This document shows positions 1-11,628 of a DNA stretch of 64,000 nt, piece by piece (position 1 is the stretch's first letter; each line of letters starts with the position of its first letter). Under the pieces are notes generated by a model. It saw only the letters and a program-made list of their open reading frames with translations. It was not told the DNA's origin and did no database searches. The stretch comes from Lotus japonicus (lineage: Eukaryota > Streptophyta > Magnoliopsida > Fabales > Fabaceae): contig NC_080044.1 of NCBI RefSeq assembly GCF_012489685.1, forward strand, positions 28,066,369 to 28,130,368, in the 5' to 3' direction. Both the position numbers and the translations under genes were made by a program.

Positions 1-360
1 CAACTGGAAGAGCTTGTTCCTAGTTCTTTTCTTTTTGCATTAATAAAATAACCTTTTGCTGTCAAAAAAAAAGTAAACAGAATCCAAACAGAGCTCAGTA
101 AGTAAGAAGTACTACATAAGTCCATATATTGATCATATATGTCATCCTGCATCCTCCATCCATATATGTCATCTATCATCAGCGCCATATGAGTAGCAAG
201 AGAGTACCTGGGAAAAGCTATAAGAGTTATAATTTTAAGTTGACTTTTTATGACTTAAATAAAGTCAACATAACATATTTTAAAAATAAAATAGTCAAAC
301 TAATACATAAGTATTAGAAGTCGTTAGGATACCCATTCAAGAAGCTCTTTTTACAGCTTA
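1..360. other. Left flank, no gene; possible LINE 3' tail
   Basis: The first ~70 bases are T-rich with AATAAAATAA followed by a run of A's, which resembles the 3' tail of a plant L1-type LINE on the plus strand. No coding remnant of such an element is inside the window, so this is a weak inference. The rest is AT-rich sequence without a supportable gene. Confidence 0.3.
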
Positions 361-389
361 CTAGTACTTTTACCCGTGCGATGCACGGG
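361..389 (-). other. Helitron-type 3' terminus (hairpin + CTAG)
   Basis: Plus-strand CTAG at 361-364 and the palindrome CCCGTGC-gat-GCACGGG at 373-389. Read on the minus strand this is a hairpin, an 8-nt spacer, CTAG and then T, as expected for a Helitron end. It is near-identical to the hairpin at 2180-2196, so both belong to one family. Confidence 0.6.
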
Positions 390-2167
390 GGATATTGGCG
401 GATATTCATTTTAATTTATTTTGTGGGTTTTTATGATATTTACGTTATTTTATAAAATATATTTTCGTATTAATATATTTATTTTTATATTAGAATTTTT
501 TTTTTGATAGATGTGTTTTTTTTTGTTTGGTTGTAGCATGATAATAGATTTAACGTGTTTGTGGTGTCTTGTCTCCCCTAAGACGACATAACACTTACTT
601 TTAACTTGTCTTATTTTACAACCCTTGTCATGTATTGGGTTGAAGTACCTCTTGTACTTCTTTACAATACAAATTTTGGTTATAAAAAAAAACAACCCTT
701 GTCGTTTGTCGTTTGTGTGTTGCTTTGGTAATATATATATTGGATTGTATTACCTATATGCAAGATTTTATATGTTTTTTTTTTTACTTTGGCTGATGTT
801 GGTAGTGCAGGTATCCTCATGTCTTTTTTCTACACTGTTCGGGAGGATCCAAATAATATGTATCGTCACATTGAGTTTTTTGTTGTGACATGCTGCTGCA
901 TTGTGTCCATATTTGGTGACAACAAATACCTCATATGCGCCAAAACCTCCAGGGAGCTTCCTCCCCGGCATGTGCTCGACATCCTCCAGATGTGGCGAAG
1001 GTCAATTTTGATACAATATGCGTCCATATTTTTGTTTTGAATTAATATTTTCTTAAAATTTGTGATACAATATTTTCATATAGGTTGAAACTTTCAGTTG
1101 TTTTTGTCATTCCACAACAACAACTTCTCCTCCAAAAGGTTGGTTGAAACTGTGCTTATTATTAAATATTATAATATCTCCGAGTATTCAGTCTCCAACT
1201 TCAAAATAATGCTTGTGAGTAATGGGTTCTTCGTCCTGTGATCTTATAACTGTTGTTAATGTTCTCCAAATAAAAGTTCTCTCTGTTCTCAATTTGAGTC
1301 ATTCAGGGGAAGTCGTCTAATGACATGTTGTTGCTCTGCAATAAAGTGGTTATTCTTGCAAATACGGAAACTTTTATTTGCTCCTAAGTAAGTTTTAAAT
1401 CTACAACATTATAAATGATAGTGTAAGAAAACTATTGCATTATAAATAGTGTTGTTTTTATATAATCTTTGTTTTAAATGCACTCATTTCTACGTTAAAT
1501 AGTAAGTTTCTATCTTGTAAAATAAAACACCATTATAAGAATTGTTTTTATTTTATTTTAAAACGACATTGTTTACTTTTTATTGGATCGTTTTTTTTTA
1601 ACTCGTAAAAATATAATTTTTATTTGGTCTATGATTATAAAATGATATTAATGCATAATATGGAACATTTTTTTTTTTGAAATATATGTAAATATTGCAC
1701 ATGTCATATGGAGTTATGGATGTGAAAAGTTTTTTGTCTCATGAATTTAATACCTTTTTTTTATGATTAGACACTTTGAAGTGAGGTTTAAATTCATTTT
1801 TGAAGGTTACAAATTTCTTAATTTTTATTTAAATCCTAAAAGTTTTTTTATAGATATTAAATTGATAAATAATTCATGAGAGATTTTTTTTTCAGAGAGC
1901 ACGAAGTTTATACGTACATTGAGATGGATGAACAATCTCAGTCATTTATATAGTAAGCAAATGAAAATGAAGATGTAAAAGTGAAATAACTTTTGCCCCT
2001 TGGACTTAATCCTTAAATTTGGTGTCATGATTTGATACTTTCATGTGAGATTTAAATACAATCTTGAAAGTTATAAACTTCTCAACTTCTATATAACTAC
2101 TTAATGACATTAACTCATAATATGTAACCGTCCTTTTTTTGTTAGTAAAGCAAAGAATACTTATTTA
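390..2167. other. AT-rich Helitron body, no supportable gene
   Basis: Long T and A homopolymers and short open frames only. A slightly GC-richer patch at 830-1010 has open frames on both strands but shows no motif I recognise; it could be another captured fragment. No promoter or RNA gene was recognised. Confidence 0.4.
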
Positions 2168-2196
2168 CTAGGTATTATACCCGTGCGTTGCACGGG
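2168..2196 (-). other. Helitron-type 3' terminus (hairpin + CTAG)
   Basis: Plus-strand CTAG at 2168-2171 and the palindrome CCCGTGC-gtt-GCACGGG at 2180-2196, in the same layout as 361-389. The base before CTAG on the plus strand is A, which gives the required T on the element strand. Confidence 0.65.
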
Positions 2197-3234
2197 TTTT
2201 TTTAACATTTTTTAACATTATATAATAATGATTATTGTTTAAATTATTACATAAATATTAAAATAGTTATTATTTTAAAATAAAAATAATAATTGTGTTC
2301 AACATTTCAAAAATTTCAAAAAAAAAGACTTTTCAATAGTATTGGAGTTCTCTTTGTAAATAATTAATATTACTTAAAATTTAATTACTAATATTTAATA
2401 ATCAGAATTAGATAATTTATAAAATTATTTATTTATTTATTTAATAATGTGAAACATAATACAATCCATTTGAAAAAAAATTAAGCAATAAGTTTTTAAT
2501 ACCATCAAAAAAGTTGTTTTACCATTTTTTATACTTTTTACTGAGAAAGTCATTTTTTTGGAAGGGCAATCACAATTTCCCAAACAGGTTTACATATGTT
2601 AAAATCGAGAAAAATAAAGTAATTTCATTTGTTCAACTATAATACGATATAAATTAAATAGATTAAGTATTATGCAATAAATTTATATTTATTCAACTTT
2701 GGTCATAACTTTTTTCTACTAAGCTTGCTCAAAATCGTTTTTACTAATATATAATAAGATCATAAAATTATATTGAGATTGTTTCTTCAAATAAAACACA
2801 CATACATTATAGTACATGGTAAATACCTTATAGCGTTATTTTTAAATTTAAACTATTTTATCTAAATTATTTATTGATAACGTTATTTTGTCATTAATCA
2901 AGTTTAATTTTTGTTATTTTTCCCTTATGCAAAATTCAAGTCAATTTTTATGTTTACAACTGCTTGGAGGAGATTCTCTTTACTCCTATCTCACGACTGT
3001 CTCTCTGTGCTCTCCCTTGCTGAGTTCTCTTGGCTTGTGCACCTTGTCCTTGGTGGCTTTTTTATGTTCTTTTCAAGCTACTTTTGTTTCCTGCTTTCCT
3101 GGTGTAGGTTTCGTATGTTTTGTAGCATCTAGGCAGCTTGCTTTCTTATGTTTTTTAGACTGCTCTGTTTCTTTTCATTTCAATTTCTTTGTTATGTTCA
3201 TTTCCGTTTCTGATTACCTCACTTGAGAGAGGGT
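2197..3234. other. Left arm of inner Helitron
   Basis: AT-rich to about 2880, then a pyrimidine-rich stretch (2950-3200) with overlapping short plus-strand frames. I recognise no protein family in them. The arm ends at the insertion site of the gypsy element (duplicated GTTCT at 3235-3239). Confidence 0.4.
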
Positions 3235-3239
3235 GTTCT

Positions 3240-6200
3240 TGTGACACCCGATTTCGGTGGCGTCACTTTAGTAACCAAAATGAACTTAATGCGGAAAAAC
3301 GTGATATATTTTTTTTTTCGTCGATAATATAAACAAGACTGAAATAAATAGAACGCAAATGCGAAGGACAACAGAACTAATATACAATATATATTACAGC
3401 CCCCGCTGTAAGTAGCAACCTCGTCACGAGTAACCTCCAGTGACGGAAAGGAGAAAAGTGTAACGCCCGTAGGCAATATGTACAGACCAAAGTAAAGGTG
3501 AAGTGTCCGCAACACAAACCTCAAAAACGAGAATAAGTTAGCCCAATCGGCCTGAAACAAAACCTCCTAAGTCCAACCAACTCTCTGTGATTCCCGTAAA
3601 GAAACCACACAAAAAGCTATAGGTGGGAAACTACCCTGTCCCCAAGGAAACAAATGATGTTCAGAGCTAAGACTCTACTCCTACACTAATCCTATCTCGA
3701 GGAGCTCACACCAGCACTAAAACCTACATGCTAGCATGATCGTCGTCTGAATCTGAATCCAGAACGACCAAGTCTATGTACACCATCCGTCCTCCTCTCG
3801 CTACCGCGATGCGCTCCTGTTCCAGCATCTCAACCCTAGTTCCCCCCGAGGGGTGAACCATCGTGAATCAGTCCGCCATGGACATCTAACAAAGGGCGTA
3901 GTCCACCAAAGCATACACAGAAGACGCGAGGGTCAACTCCAAAGAATTATGTAATTAATAAATCCAATAGGTAAAGATAAGGAGTAGCCACTTAGGCTTA
4001 TAAGTTATAGGTAGCATCCTAGGGTTGTATATTCCACAATGAATATAAAAGACAGTATTAACAAATAGCATGCATCAAATAGGATTAACAATTATCAATC
4101 ACACTCAGCAACTAAGTTAGTATGCATGTTGCATGAAATGCAGATGCAGGTTAACCCAGTTAACCAAATGCATTCCGGAACGGATGGGCACTAACGAGTC
4201 AATCCTAGCACCAGCAACGGTGGGACCATTTCCGCTCGCGTGTCTCTTACACCACACAAAGTGTAGTCAGATCAGCAGTGAACCCGAAGGCCTGCCATTT
4301 CGGTCTGCTACTAAGAATCACCGTAGTGTTCTTTTATGGAAATCCGGGTCTTATGACCATTTTGGAATCCACCGAGGTCCGGAGTTCGTCCCGTGTTAAT
4401 ACCTCAAAATGAGTGCATGAATGCAAAGTGATTAGCCAAACAACGTCTCCGACCTCACTCGACACGTCGCCACGTGTTCTAGCTAAATTAATGTCTCTAA
4501 AAGCTTACCCTAAGGTAACAGTCGATTCTGCGACAAAAGATAACACTTCACAACAACACATTATCTCATGATGATCTCCAAATCATCTGACTCATCTCCA
4601 TCCGATGGTCGAAACTGCTCAACGAGCAAAGAGTATCAACATACTCGGAAACTACCTGTTTCCCGGCTTATCCCTCGGATAGCCCAACAACACAACTTGC
4701 TCCACGAGCAAAGGAGTATCAACATACTCAAATTATTAACTTTCTCAACACTTGGATCCGACGACACTTCTCTTTTTTTCAAAACTAAACTTCAATCCCT
4801 AAGCTTGCATCCGAGATTGTTATCATTAATTAAAGGTTTAGAGGTTGTTTAATGTCTTATGAATTTTCCTTGTAAAAATAGTTTCCATTTTGTCTTATGA
4901 GTTTCAAAGCTCCCATAATCCCAAGTAATTCCCAGAGAATGTCTCGATCCACTAAAACCATAACAAGGCCCAAATCTTCGTTCGTCCTATCAAACTTTCC
5001 CCAAAATCTCAAAATAAAATCGGCATGACCTGCCCGTTATTCTCACTACTCAGAATCACAGATATCAGTGAAAAGACATAATTAAATCAGCACAGTCAAC
5101 CAACATGTCATATATCAACACATCCTAGAATAATCACGTAGCACTTAGCATATAAAGCATGCATCACACATCCTAGATTACCCACTTAGCACGTACCATG
5201 TAAATCAATCTCAAAAATATTCAGTAGATGAATCATCTACATTGTCAGCCGAAGCCTCAGAAAACATTTTTCCAGTCAAACACAAACAAGTGCATAAACA
5301 GTAAATCAATGTCGAAAGCATCGACCCTAAGCATTAACTAAGGATTCAGTGAGTAGCCCTCACCTGAAGATTCTCAAGGATTCCCGTCTAGCGTTCCTTC
5401 ACAATCAATGCCTTGCTCTTCAGGAAATTCCTCAAAAGCACCTTTAGAGCAAAACCACAGAAATCAATCACAATGAGTCAGAAACTCAGCAAACAATACT
5501 CACTAAGGTTACACGAAGTAGTATATACTCTGAGGTACGATAATCTAGCGCGAAAGGACAAGTTTTCGAAAAAGGAATTTTCCTCCCTCCCCCCTAGGGT
5601 GCTCGGCCACTATTGGTAATTAGGTGGGTCGATTTTTCTTCGATCAAACTTGGTTCCTAGGTTATTATTAGTCGTAACTAAGGGTATTCTAAACTCGGAA
5701 AAATTATCAGATCGAAAACTGTCGCAGGGGTATTTTGGTCAATATTTTAGCTCAGAATTTCAAAACTGAAATTTCGAAAAGCAAATTGGATGGGGACGTC
5801 ACCAACGACGTTTATGACAACTAATCCTACTAGCACTAAGCTAAGGCGATAGTTTTCAGCCCAAAGGACGAAGCTTTGCCCCAAAATGGGTATTTTAAGC
5901 AGAATTGAAACTCGACGGTAGTTTTTCGAGGATCGGTGAAGTATTATTAGCTAAACATGCTCTTGGGCACGTAGGGGAGATGTTTAGAATCAAAAATGAA
6001 GTTATCAGGATAGTTTTGCAAAAACCTCAAAACTATGAGCACAGAAAGACATAGAGAAAAGCTATGGAAAAGACGATCAGAGGTAAGGATTAGCGACTAT
6101 ACCTCGATACCTTCAAGCAGCAACTGTCGAATCAACGATCAAGCAAGAAATGAAGAAAATCTCTTCTGTTCCTCCTCCTCCAAAGCTCGCGGGTTCAAGA

Positions 6201-6962
6201 GAGAAAATGGGTAAGTTTTTTTTGTGTTTTTTTTCTCATTTCTTGGCTATATATAGAGGTTGGAAAAACGCGGGAAAATGAAAGTTTCGCGATTCCGATT
6301 TTTCCGGCTTCATTTTCCGTGAATTCTAAGATAGGTTTTGGCGATATAAATCCAAAACTCAAAAGAGGTTTCCTTGTATTTTAAGTGACTAATGCAAAGT
6401 CGGTGTAAAACTATTTTACCCGATAAGTTACTTTTTGCATTGAATGTCGGAATAGAAAACTTCCTTCTGAAGAAAGATTGAGATCATCAAGAGAAATGGG
6501 TGTATGCGTGTAGAATCTTCATTTGAAGCTCCGAATAGAAAAAGTCTTCATTGTCGGTTGATTCTAGGGTTTTGAACTATCAGGGTTTGAGTTTCGGCAA
6601 ACTTCCGGTGATTGGAATCGGACGTTCGTACATCCTAGAGTTTCGCCTTGAAACGATTGTTATAAAAAGGAATAAGAGAAAGTCTTATATTCCTCTTGGA
6701 GATTTTTGGAATTATTCCTATAGTGTTCCAAGGGTGGAACTTAGTCTTTTCCTAAGGTTCTTGTCCTAGGCTTAAGCGAATCGATCGTGCTATACCTTTT
6801 ATCGATTTTGATACAATCCTTAGACTTTTCCTGAACTTTCTCCTTCATAAATTTATTTCATTTAGTAAACTCTTGTTCAAGTTTCCCTTCACGATACATC
6901 AACCCTAATCGTGAATAAGAACTTTATTCACTTAGCATAAGCTTAAAAACTTGGGTCTTACA
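3240..6962 (-). repeat. 3' LTR of the Tekay-type element
   Basis: It begins TGTGACACCCG and ends TCTTACA on the plus strand, so on the element strand it starts TGTAAGACCC and ends in CA. It aligns along its whole length with 11629-15360. A TATA-like TATATATAG run near 6249 lies about 700 bp from the element-strand start. Open frames inside it occur in both LTRs and are not genes. Confidence 0.95.
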
Positions 6963-6984
6963 TTACTACCCTCCAAAAAGAAAG
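6963..6984 (-). other. Polypurine tract region of the Tekay-type element
   Basis: Directly upstream of the 3' LTR on the minus strand lies a purine-rich GGAGGGTAGTAA stretch preceded by T's. This is where plus-strand DNA synthesis is primed in LTR elements. Confidence 0.6.
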
Positions 6985-6999
6985 TTTCGACCTCGAAAC

Positions 7000-7623
7000 T
7001 TAAGGGTCAGTAAAAAGTTCTGGATACTGTTCTTGAATCTTCTCCTTCAGCTCCCATGTCGCATCACCGGTGTCTTTATTCCAAATGACTTTCACTAACT
7101 CGATCTCTTTTCCTCTCAACTGCTTAATCCTGCTGTCACCAATGCTAATTGGCAGTGTCTCGAAAGACAAATCATCCTTCAGCTCAATGTCATCCAGTTC
7201 GATAACATGTGTCGGATCCGCAATATATTTCCTCAGTTGTGACACGTGGAATACGTCATGAATGTTCGATAGAAATGGAGGTAGTGCAATCTGATAAGCG
7301 ACTGGTCCTATTCGACGAGTGATCTGATAAGGTCCAATGAACTTGGGCGTAAGCTTCTTTGACTTGATTGCTCGACCAACTCCCGTAGTCTGAGTAATTC
7401 TCAGAAATACATGGTCTCCTTTGTCGAATTCCAGAGTTCTGCGCCTTTGATCTGCATAACTCTTCTGTCTACTCTGAGAAGTCTTCATTTTCTCTCTGAT
7501 CTGTTTGATCTTCTCGGTTGTTTGTTGCAGAAGTTCTGGTCCTACTAACAGATTCTCTCCATTTTGATACCAACACAAAGGTGTCCTACACTTGCGGCCA
7601 TACAAAGCCTCATACGGTGCCAT
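7000..7623 (-). pseudogene. Tekay-type integrase C-terminus with chromodomain-like tail
   Basis: About 207 residues in the same frame as the rest of the polyprotein, separated from it only by an in-frame TAA (7651-7653). It opens with the conserved MAPYEALYGRKCRTPLCW block of plant gypsy integrases. Next come the GDHVFLRITQTTGVGRA and KFIGPYQI...VFHVSQLRKY segments (the GPY/F module). It closes with a KGKEIELVKVIWN-like ...WELKE segment typical of chromovirus chromodomains, thought to steer integration to particular chromatin. It ends at a natural stop. As a separate product it would lack the catalytic core, so it is part of a broken gene. Confidence 0.85.
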
Positions 7624-7650
7624 ACCGATGCTGGTATGAAAACTGTTGTT

Positions 7651-10600
7651 TTATGTGAACTCAATCAATGGCAATAGGTTATCCCAACTGCCCTTGTTGT
7701 CTAACACGCAAGCTCGTAGCAAATCCTCCAATGATTGGATAGTTCTCTCAGTCTGTCCATCAGTCTGCGGATGATAAGCAGAACTTAGTCTCAGCCTCGT
7801 TCCCAAAGCCTCTTGAAGAGTTCCCCAGAAATGTGAAGTAAACTTTGGGTCTCGATCAGAAACAATACTGGTCGGTACCCCATGGAGTCGTACAATCTCA
7901 GCTATATATATCTCCGATAGTTTCTCCACGTTGTACGTAGTTCTCACAGGTACGAAATGAGCCGACTTAGTCAACCGATCCACTCTCACCCAAATAGAAT
8001 CATATCCCTTTTGAGTTTTTGGCAAAGCCACTACAAAATCCATCGATATGCTATCCCATTTCCATTCCGGTACATCTAAGCTTTGTAGCATACCTGGAGA
8101 TTTCTGATGTTCCACCTTTGCCTTCTGACATGTCAAACATGCTGCCACATACTCAGCCACTTGTCTTTTCATTCCTGGCCACCAAAAATTTACCTTCAAG
8201 TCCTGATACATCTTTTTCATTCCAGGATGAATGCTTAACTTGCTCTTGTGACCCTCATCCATAATCAACCTTCTCAAGTCAGGGTTGTTAGGTACGCAAA
8301 CCCTATCCTTACACCGTAGGATATTGTCACTTCCTACCTTGAATTCCGGGTCCTTACCCTGAATTACCAAGTTCCTTTTCCCGAGCAGGAACTCATCTTG
8401 TAACTGTTGGTCTCGGATTTCTTCCATCAATCCATTGGTAATTCTGATCATTCCGAACTTCAGTTCTCCTTCGGTTAATCTCACATCTAAGCTCAAATCT
8501 CGGAATTGTTCCAGCAGTTGCAGCTCTTTAACCATCATTGACGAGATGTGCATCTTCCTGCTCAAGGCATCAGCAACAACATTCGCCTTTCCAGGATGAT
8601 ATTGTAGAGTAAACTCATAATCTTTGAGAAATTCCATCCACCGACGTTGTCTCATGTTCAGCTCCTTCTGCTCGAACAAGTACTTCAAGCTCTTATGATC
8701 ACTGAATATGGTGAAATTGCATCCATATAAGTGATGTCTCCAAATCATTAGCGCAAATACGATGGCAGCTAGCTCTAAGTCATGAGTTGGATAATTCTTC
8801 TCATGAACCTTCAGTTGTCTAGAAGCATAAGCAACTACCTTCCGATGTTGCATCAGCACACATCTCAAACCTTGATGCGAAGCATCACAATACACCTCGT
8901 AAGGTTCCTCTAGTTGTGGTAGGACGAGTACAGGTGACGTCATCAAACGTTCCTTCATCGTCTGAAAACTGGTTTCGCACGCGTCGGTCCATGCAAAAGG
9001 TTGATCCTTCCTTGTGAGTTGAGTCAACGGTACAACAATCTTGGCGAAATTTTCGATGAAGCGACGATAATATCCCGCCAAACCAACGAAACTCCTGATC
9101 TCAGTCACTGTTCTCGGCTGTTCCCATGACAATACGGTCTCTACCTTTGCTGGGTCCACAGCTATCCCCTCCTTAGAGATCACATGGACTAAGAATTTTA
9201 CCTCTTCTAGCCAAAATTCGCACTTAGAAGGATTGGCATACAACTCCTTCTCCCTCAACACCTGTAAAACTTGTCGCAAGTGCCCCTCATGATCCTCAGC
9301 ATTCTTTGAGTAGATCAGAATATCGTCGATGAACACCACGACGAATCGATCTAAGAATGTATGGAAGGTCCTGTTCATGTAATCCATGAATATGGCAGGT
9401 GCGTTTGTCACCCCAAATGGCATCACTAAGTACTCATAGTGTCCATAACGGGTTCTGAATGCCGTCTTCTGGATATCCTCAGCCTTGACTCTGATTTGAT
9501 GATAACCCGACTTCAGATCGATCTTTGAGAATATCGCAGCTCCTCGCAGTTGATCCATCAAATCATCAATTCTAGGTAACGGATACCTATTCTTGACGGT
9601 TACCTTGTTCAGTTGTCGGTAGTCGACACATAATCTCGATTTCCCGTCTTTCTTCTTCACTAATAAGACAGGCGCTCCCCAAGGTGAAACGCTTGGTCGG
9701 ATAAATCCCTTCGACAAAAGATCTTCTAGTTGGGACTTCAATTCCACTAGCTCTGCAGGTACCATACGATATGGTGCAATCGAAATCGGCCCTATTCCCG
9801 GTACGATGTCAATAGCAAACTCAATGTCGCGTACAGGCGGCAAACCAGGTACATCGCCAGGAAAAACATCCGTGAAGTCTCTCACCACTGGAATATTGTC
9901 AACTTCCGGATTCCCTTTACCCTCCAAACTTAGCAAAACGGAATACTCTTGAGATCCCTCGTTCAAAGAGACGCTAATGTGATTGGCAGATAGATAATCG
10001 GAAAGATCGGAATCAGGAAATACCACTCTCTTTCGGTTGCAGTCCAAAAGACAATGATAGTGGGACAACCAGTCCATTCCTAGGATAACATCTAGGTTCT
10101 TAAGAGTTAGGCATACTAGGTTAGCATGGTAGACTCTATTGTTATACGTTATCGGATAGTACATACATGCCGTGTTAGCAAGTAGAGTCTTGGCAGGAGT
10201 GGTAACTATAAGATCGAAGCTCAAAGCAGTAATAGGAAGTCTTAATCTGGTCGCACATTCTCTAGAGATAAATGAATGCTTTGCACCGGAATCAAAAAGT
10301 ACGGATAGGAGATTACCGTCAATCTCGCAGTCTCCTCTAATCAGCCCATCGACCCCTTCAGCATCTTCACCATCCATGGTGTAGACTCTCGCCTTTGCAG
10401 CAGGACGCTTTCCACGAGCGGTGTTGACGGTTGGTTCCGTCTTGGGTGCCCTGCACTGTGCAGCAGTATGCCCCAATTTGTTACAATTGAAGCATTGGGG
10501 TCTCGTGTCAGGACAAGCACGAGCAAAATGCCCCGGCTTCCCACACTTGAAGCAAGTCAACTCCCTGTTCTGAGTCTGATCTCCAGAACCACCAGCAGCA

Positions 10601-10914
10601 CCCGTCATGGGTCTGTAAGATCCTGAAGCAAACCCTCTCCCAACAGGACGTTGATACGGCCTCCTGTTCTGAATTTTCCCTCTGCCTTGAAAGTTTTGAG
10701 AGCCCGACCTCATCGGCCCTCCAGTTCCAGCACGGTTCATCCTCCGGTTCTTCATCAGTTCCATTTCCGTGGCTTTCTCAACCAAGGACTGGAAACGCAT
10801 GATTCCTAGCGGCCTCATTGAGCCCTCAATATCAGGCCTCAGTCCATTAACAAAGCGCTTGCACATGTAGCGCTCATCAACATGATCATTAAAGAATTGA
10901 AAATGCTTCGCCAA
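7651..10914 (-). pseudogene. Tekay-type Gag end, protease, RT, RNase H and integrase core
   Basis: A 1,087-codon open stretch, in frame with the Gag segment upstream and the integrase tail downstream. In order (residues from 10914): two CX2CX4HX4C zinc knuckles (121-134, 141-154); protease motif [10 protein letters not shown] (about 206-215); RT with FIDD (528-531); RNase H with YCDAS and SDHKS (about 675-745); integrase HHCC region (about 896-930); integrase catalytic residues D959, D1020 and E1056. All catalytic residues checked are present. Some conserved non-catalytic positions look changed (FLVHVIS where G is usual, LRCVLMQ where LGCVLMQ is usual). A TAA at 7651-7653 replaces a tyrosine codon and cuts off the integrase tail. 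In cis it is inactive. Confidence 0.93.
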
Positions 10915-10935
10915 AGACTCCAGCTTCGAAGCAAA

Positions 10936-11418
10936 TTATGGTACCGACATACCTCCTTGACGGAGTGTCAGAAACTGTGCCTCCCTCTCATCTCGAGCAC
11001 TCGTTGGAAAATACTTTTCCAAGAATGCGGCCCGGAAAGAGTTCCAGTTGATCTCTTCATGGTTGGCTTCCATGATCCCCCTGGTGCCCTTCCACCAGTA
11101 CTCAGCATCACCGAGCAGTAGATAAGTTGCCATGCCCACCTTGGCACCCTCAGCAGTCTGCAAAACGCCGAATATCTTCTCAACCTCCTGGATCCAGAGA
11201 TCCGCTTTGTCTGGGTCAGTACCACCCGAGAACTTTGGTGGATTTTGCCTCCTGAAATCATTCAGGCCTTTGTTATGGTCCAGAGTTACTTCCCTTTGAC
11301 GCTGATGCTGATCACGTGCTTCTTCAGCAGCACGCCTCATAGGATTATCGTTCGCTTGCGCTATCACAGCTTGGGCCATAGTGGCCATCATCTCAGCTAA
11401 CTGGTTAGTATTCACCAT
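10936..11418 (-). pseudogene. Tekay-type Gag N-terminal part, ended by a nonsense codon
   Basis: It starts MVNTNQLAEMMATMAQA, almost the same start as the second Tekay-type element at 62669, which supports the start choice. It contains the Gag core (FSGGTDPDKADLW, EYWWKGTRG, FLEKYFPTSARDERE). TAA at 10936-10938 replaces a glutamate codon just after GGMSVP; the downstream frame continues unchanged. Gag would package element RNA in cytoplasmic particles, but this copy would give only about 160 residues without zinc knuckles. Confidence 0.92.
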
Positions 11419-11613
11419 GTTCTGTTAAGTGAAACAAACAGTTAGTACTCATCATAAGATAGCATCTAGCAAACTATACAATATGATTAAGCAATAACTT
11501 CAATCAATTCTAAGCGAAAAATCGCTTACAGACAATCAATTTTCACTCTTTGCAGAGTCACACAACCTAGCACAGAAGACCTATTCCCCAACAACTCCCG
11601 AAAGACTCGACAA

Positions 11614-11625
11614 GCTCTGATACCA
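11614..11625 (-). promoter_or_regulatory. Primer binding site, initiator tRNA-Met type
   Basis: The minus strand reads TGGTATCAGAGC, three bases inside the 5' LTR edge. It is complementary to the 3' end of plant initiator tRNA-Met, the usual primer in this lineage. The same 12-mer and spacing occur at 62466-62477. Confidence 0.9.
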
Positions 11626-11628
11626 CAA

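Noticed and set aside
361..389. GC-rich hairpin as a bacterial-type terminator or CRISPR-like repeat
   Set aside because: Only two copies, plant DNA, and each followed by CTAG and T at Helitron spacing.
4133..5619. Open frames of 68-94 codons repeated at 12522-14020 with near-identical proteins
   Set aside because: They lie in both LTRs of the Tekay-type element and have no domain; identity comes from the LTR duplication, not a gene family.
11614..11625. TGGTATCAGAGC as part of a tRNA gene
   Set aside because: Position beside LTR edges at three places shows it is a primer binding site.
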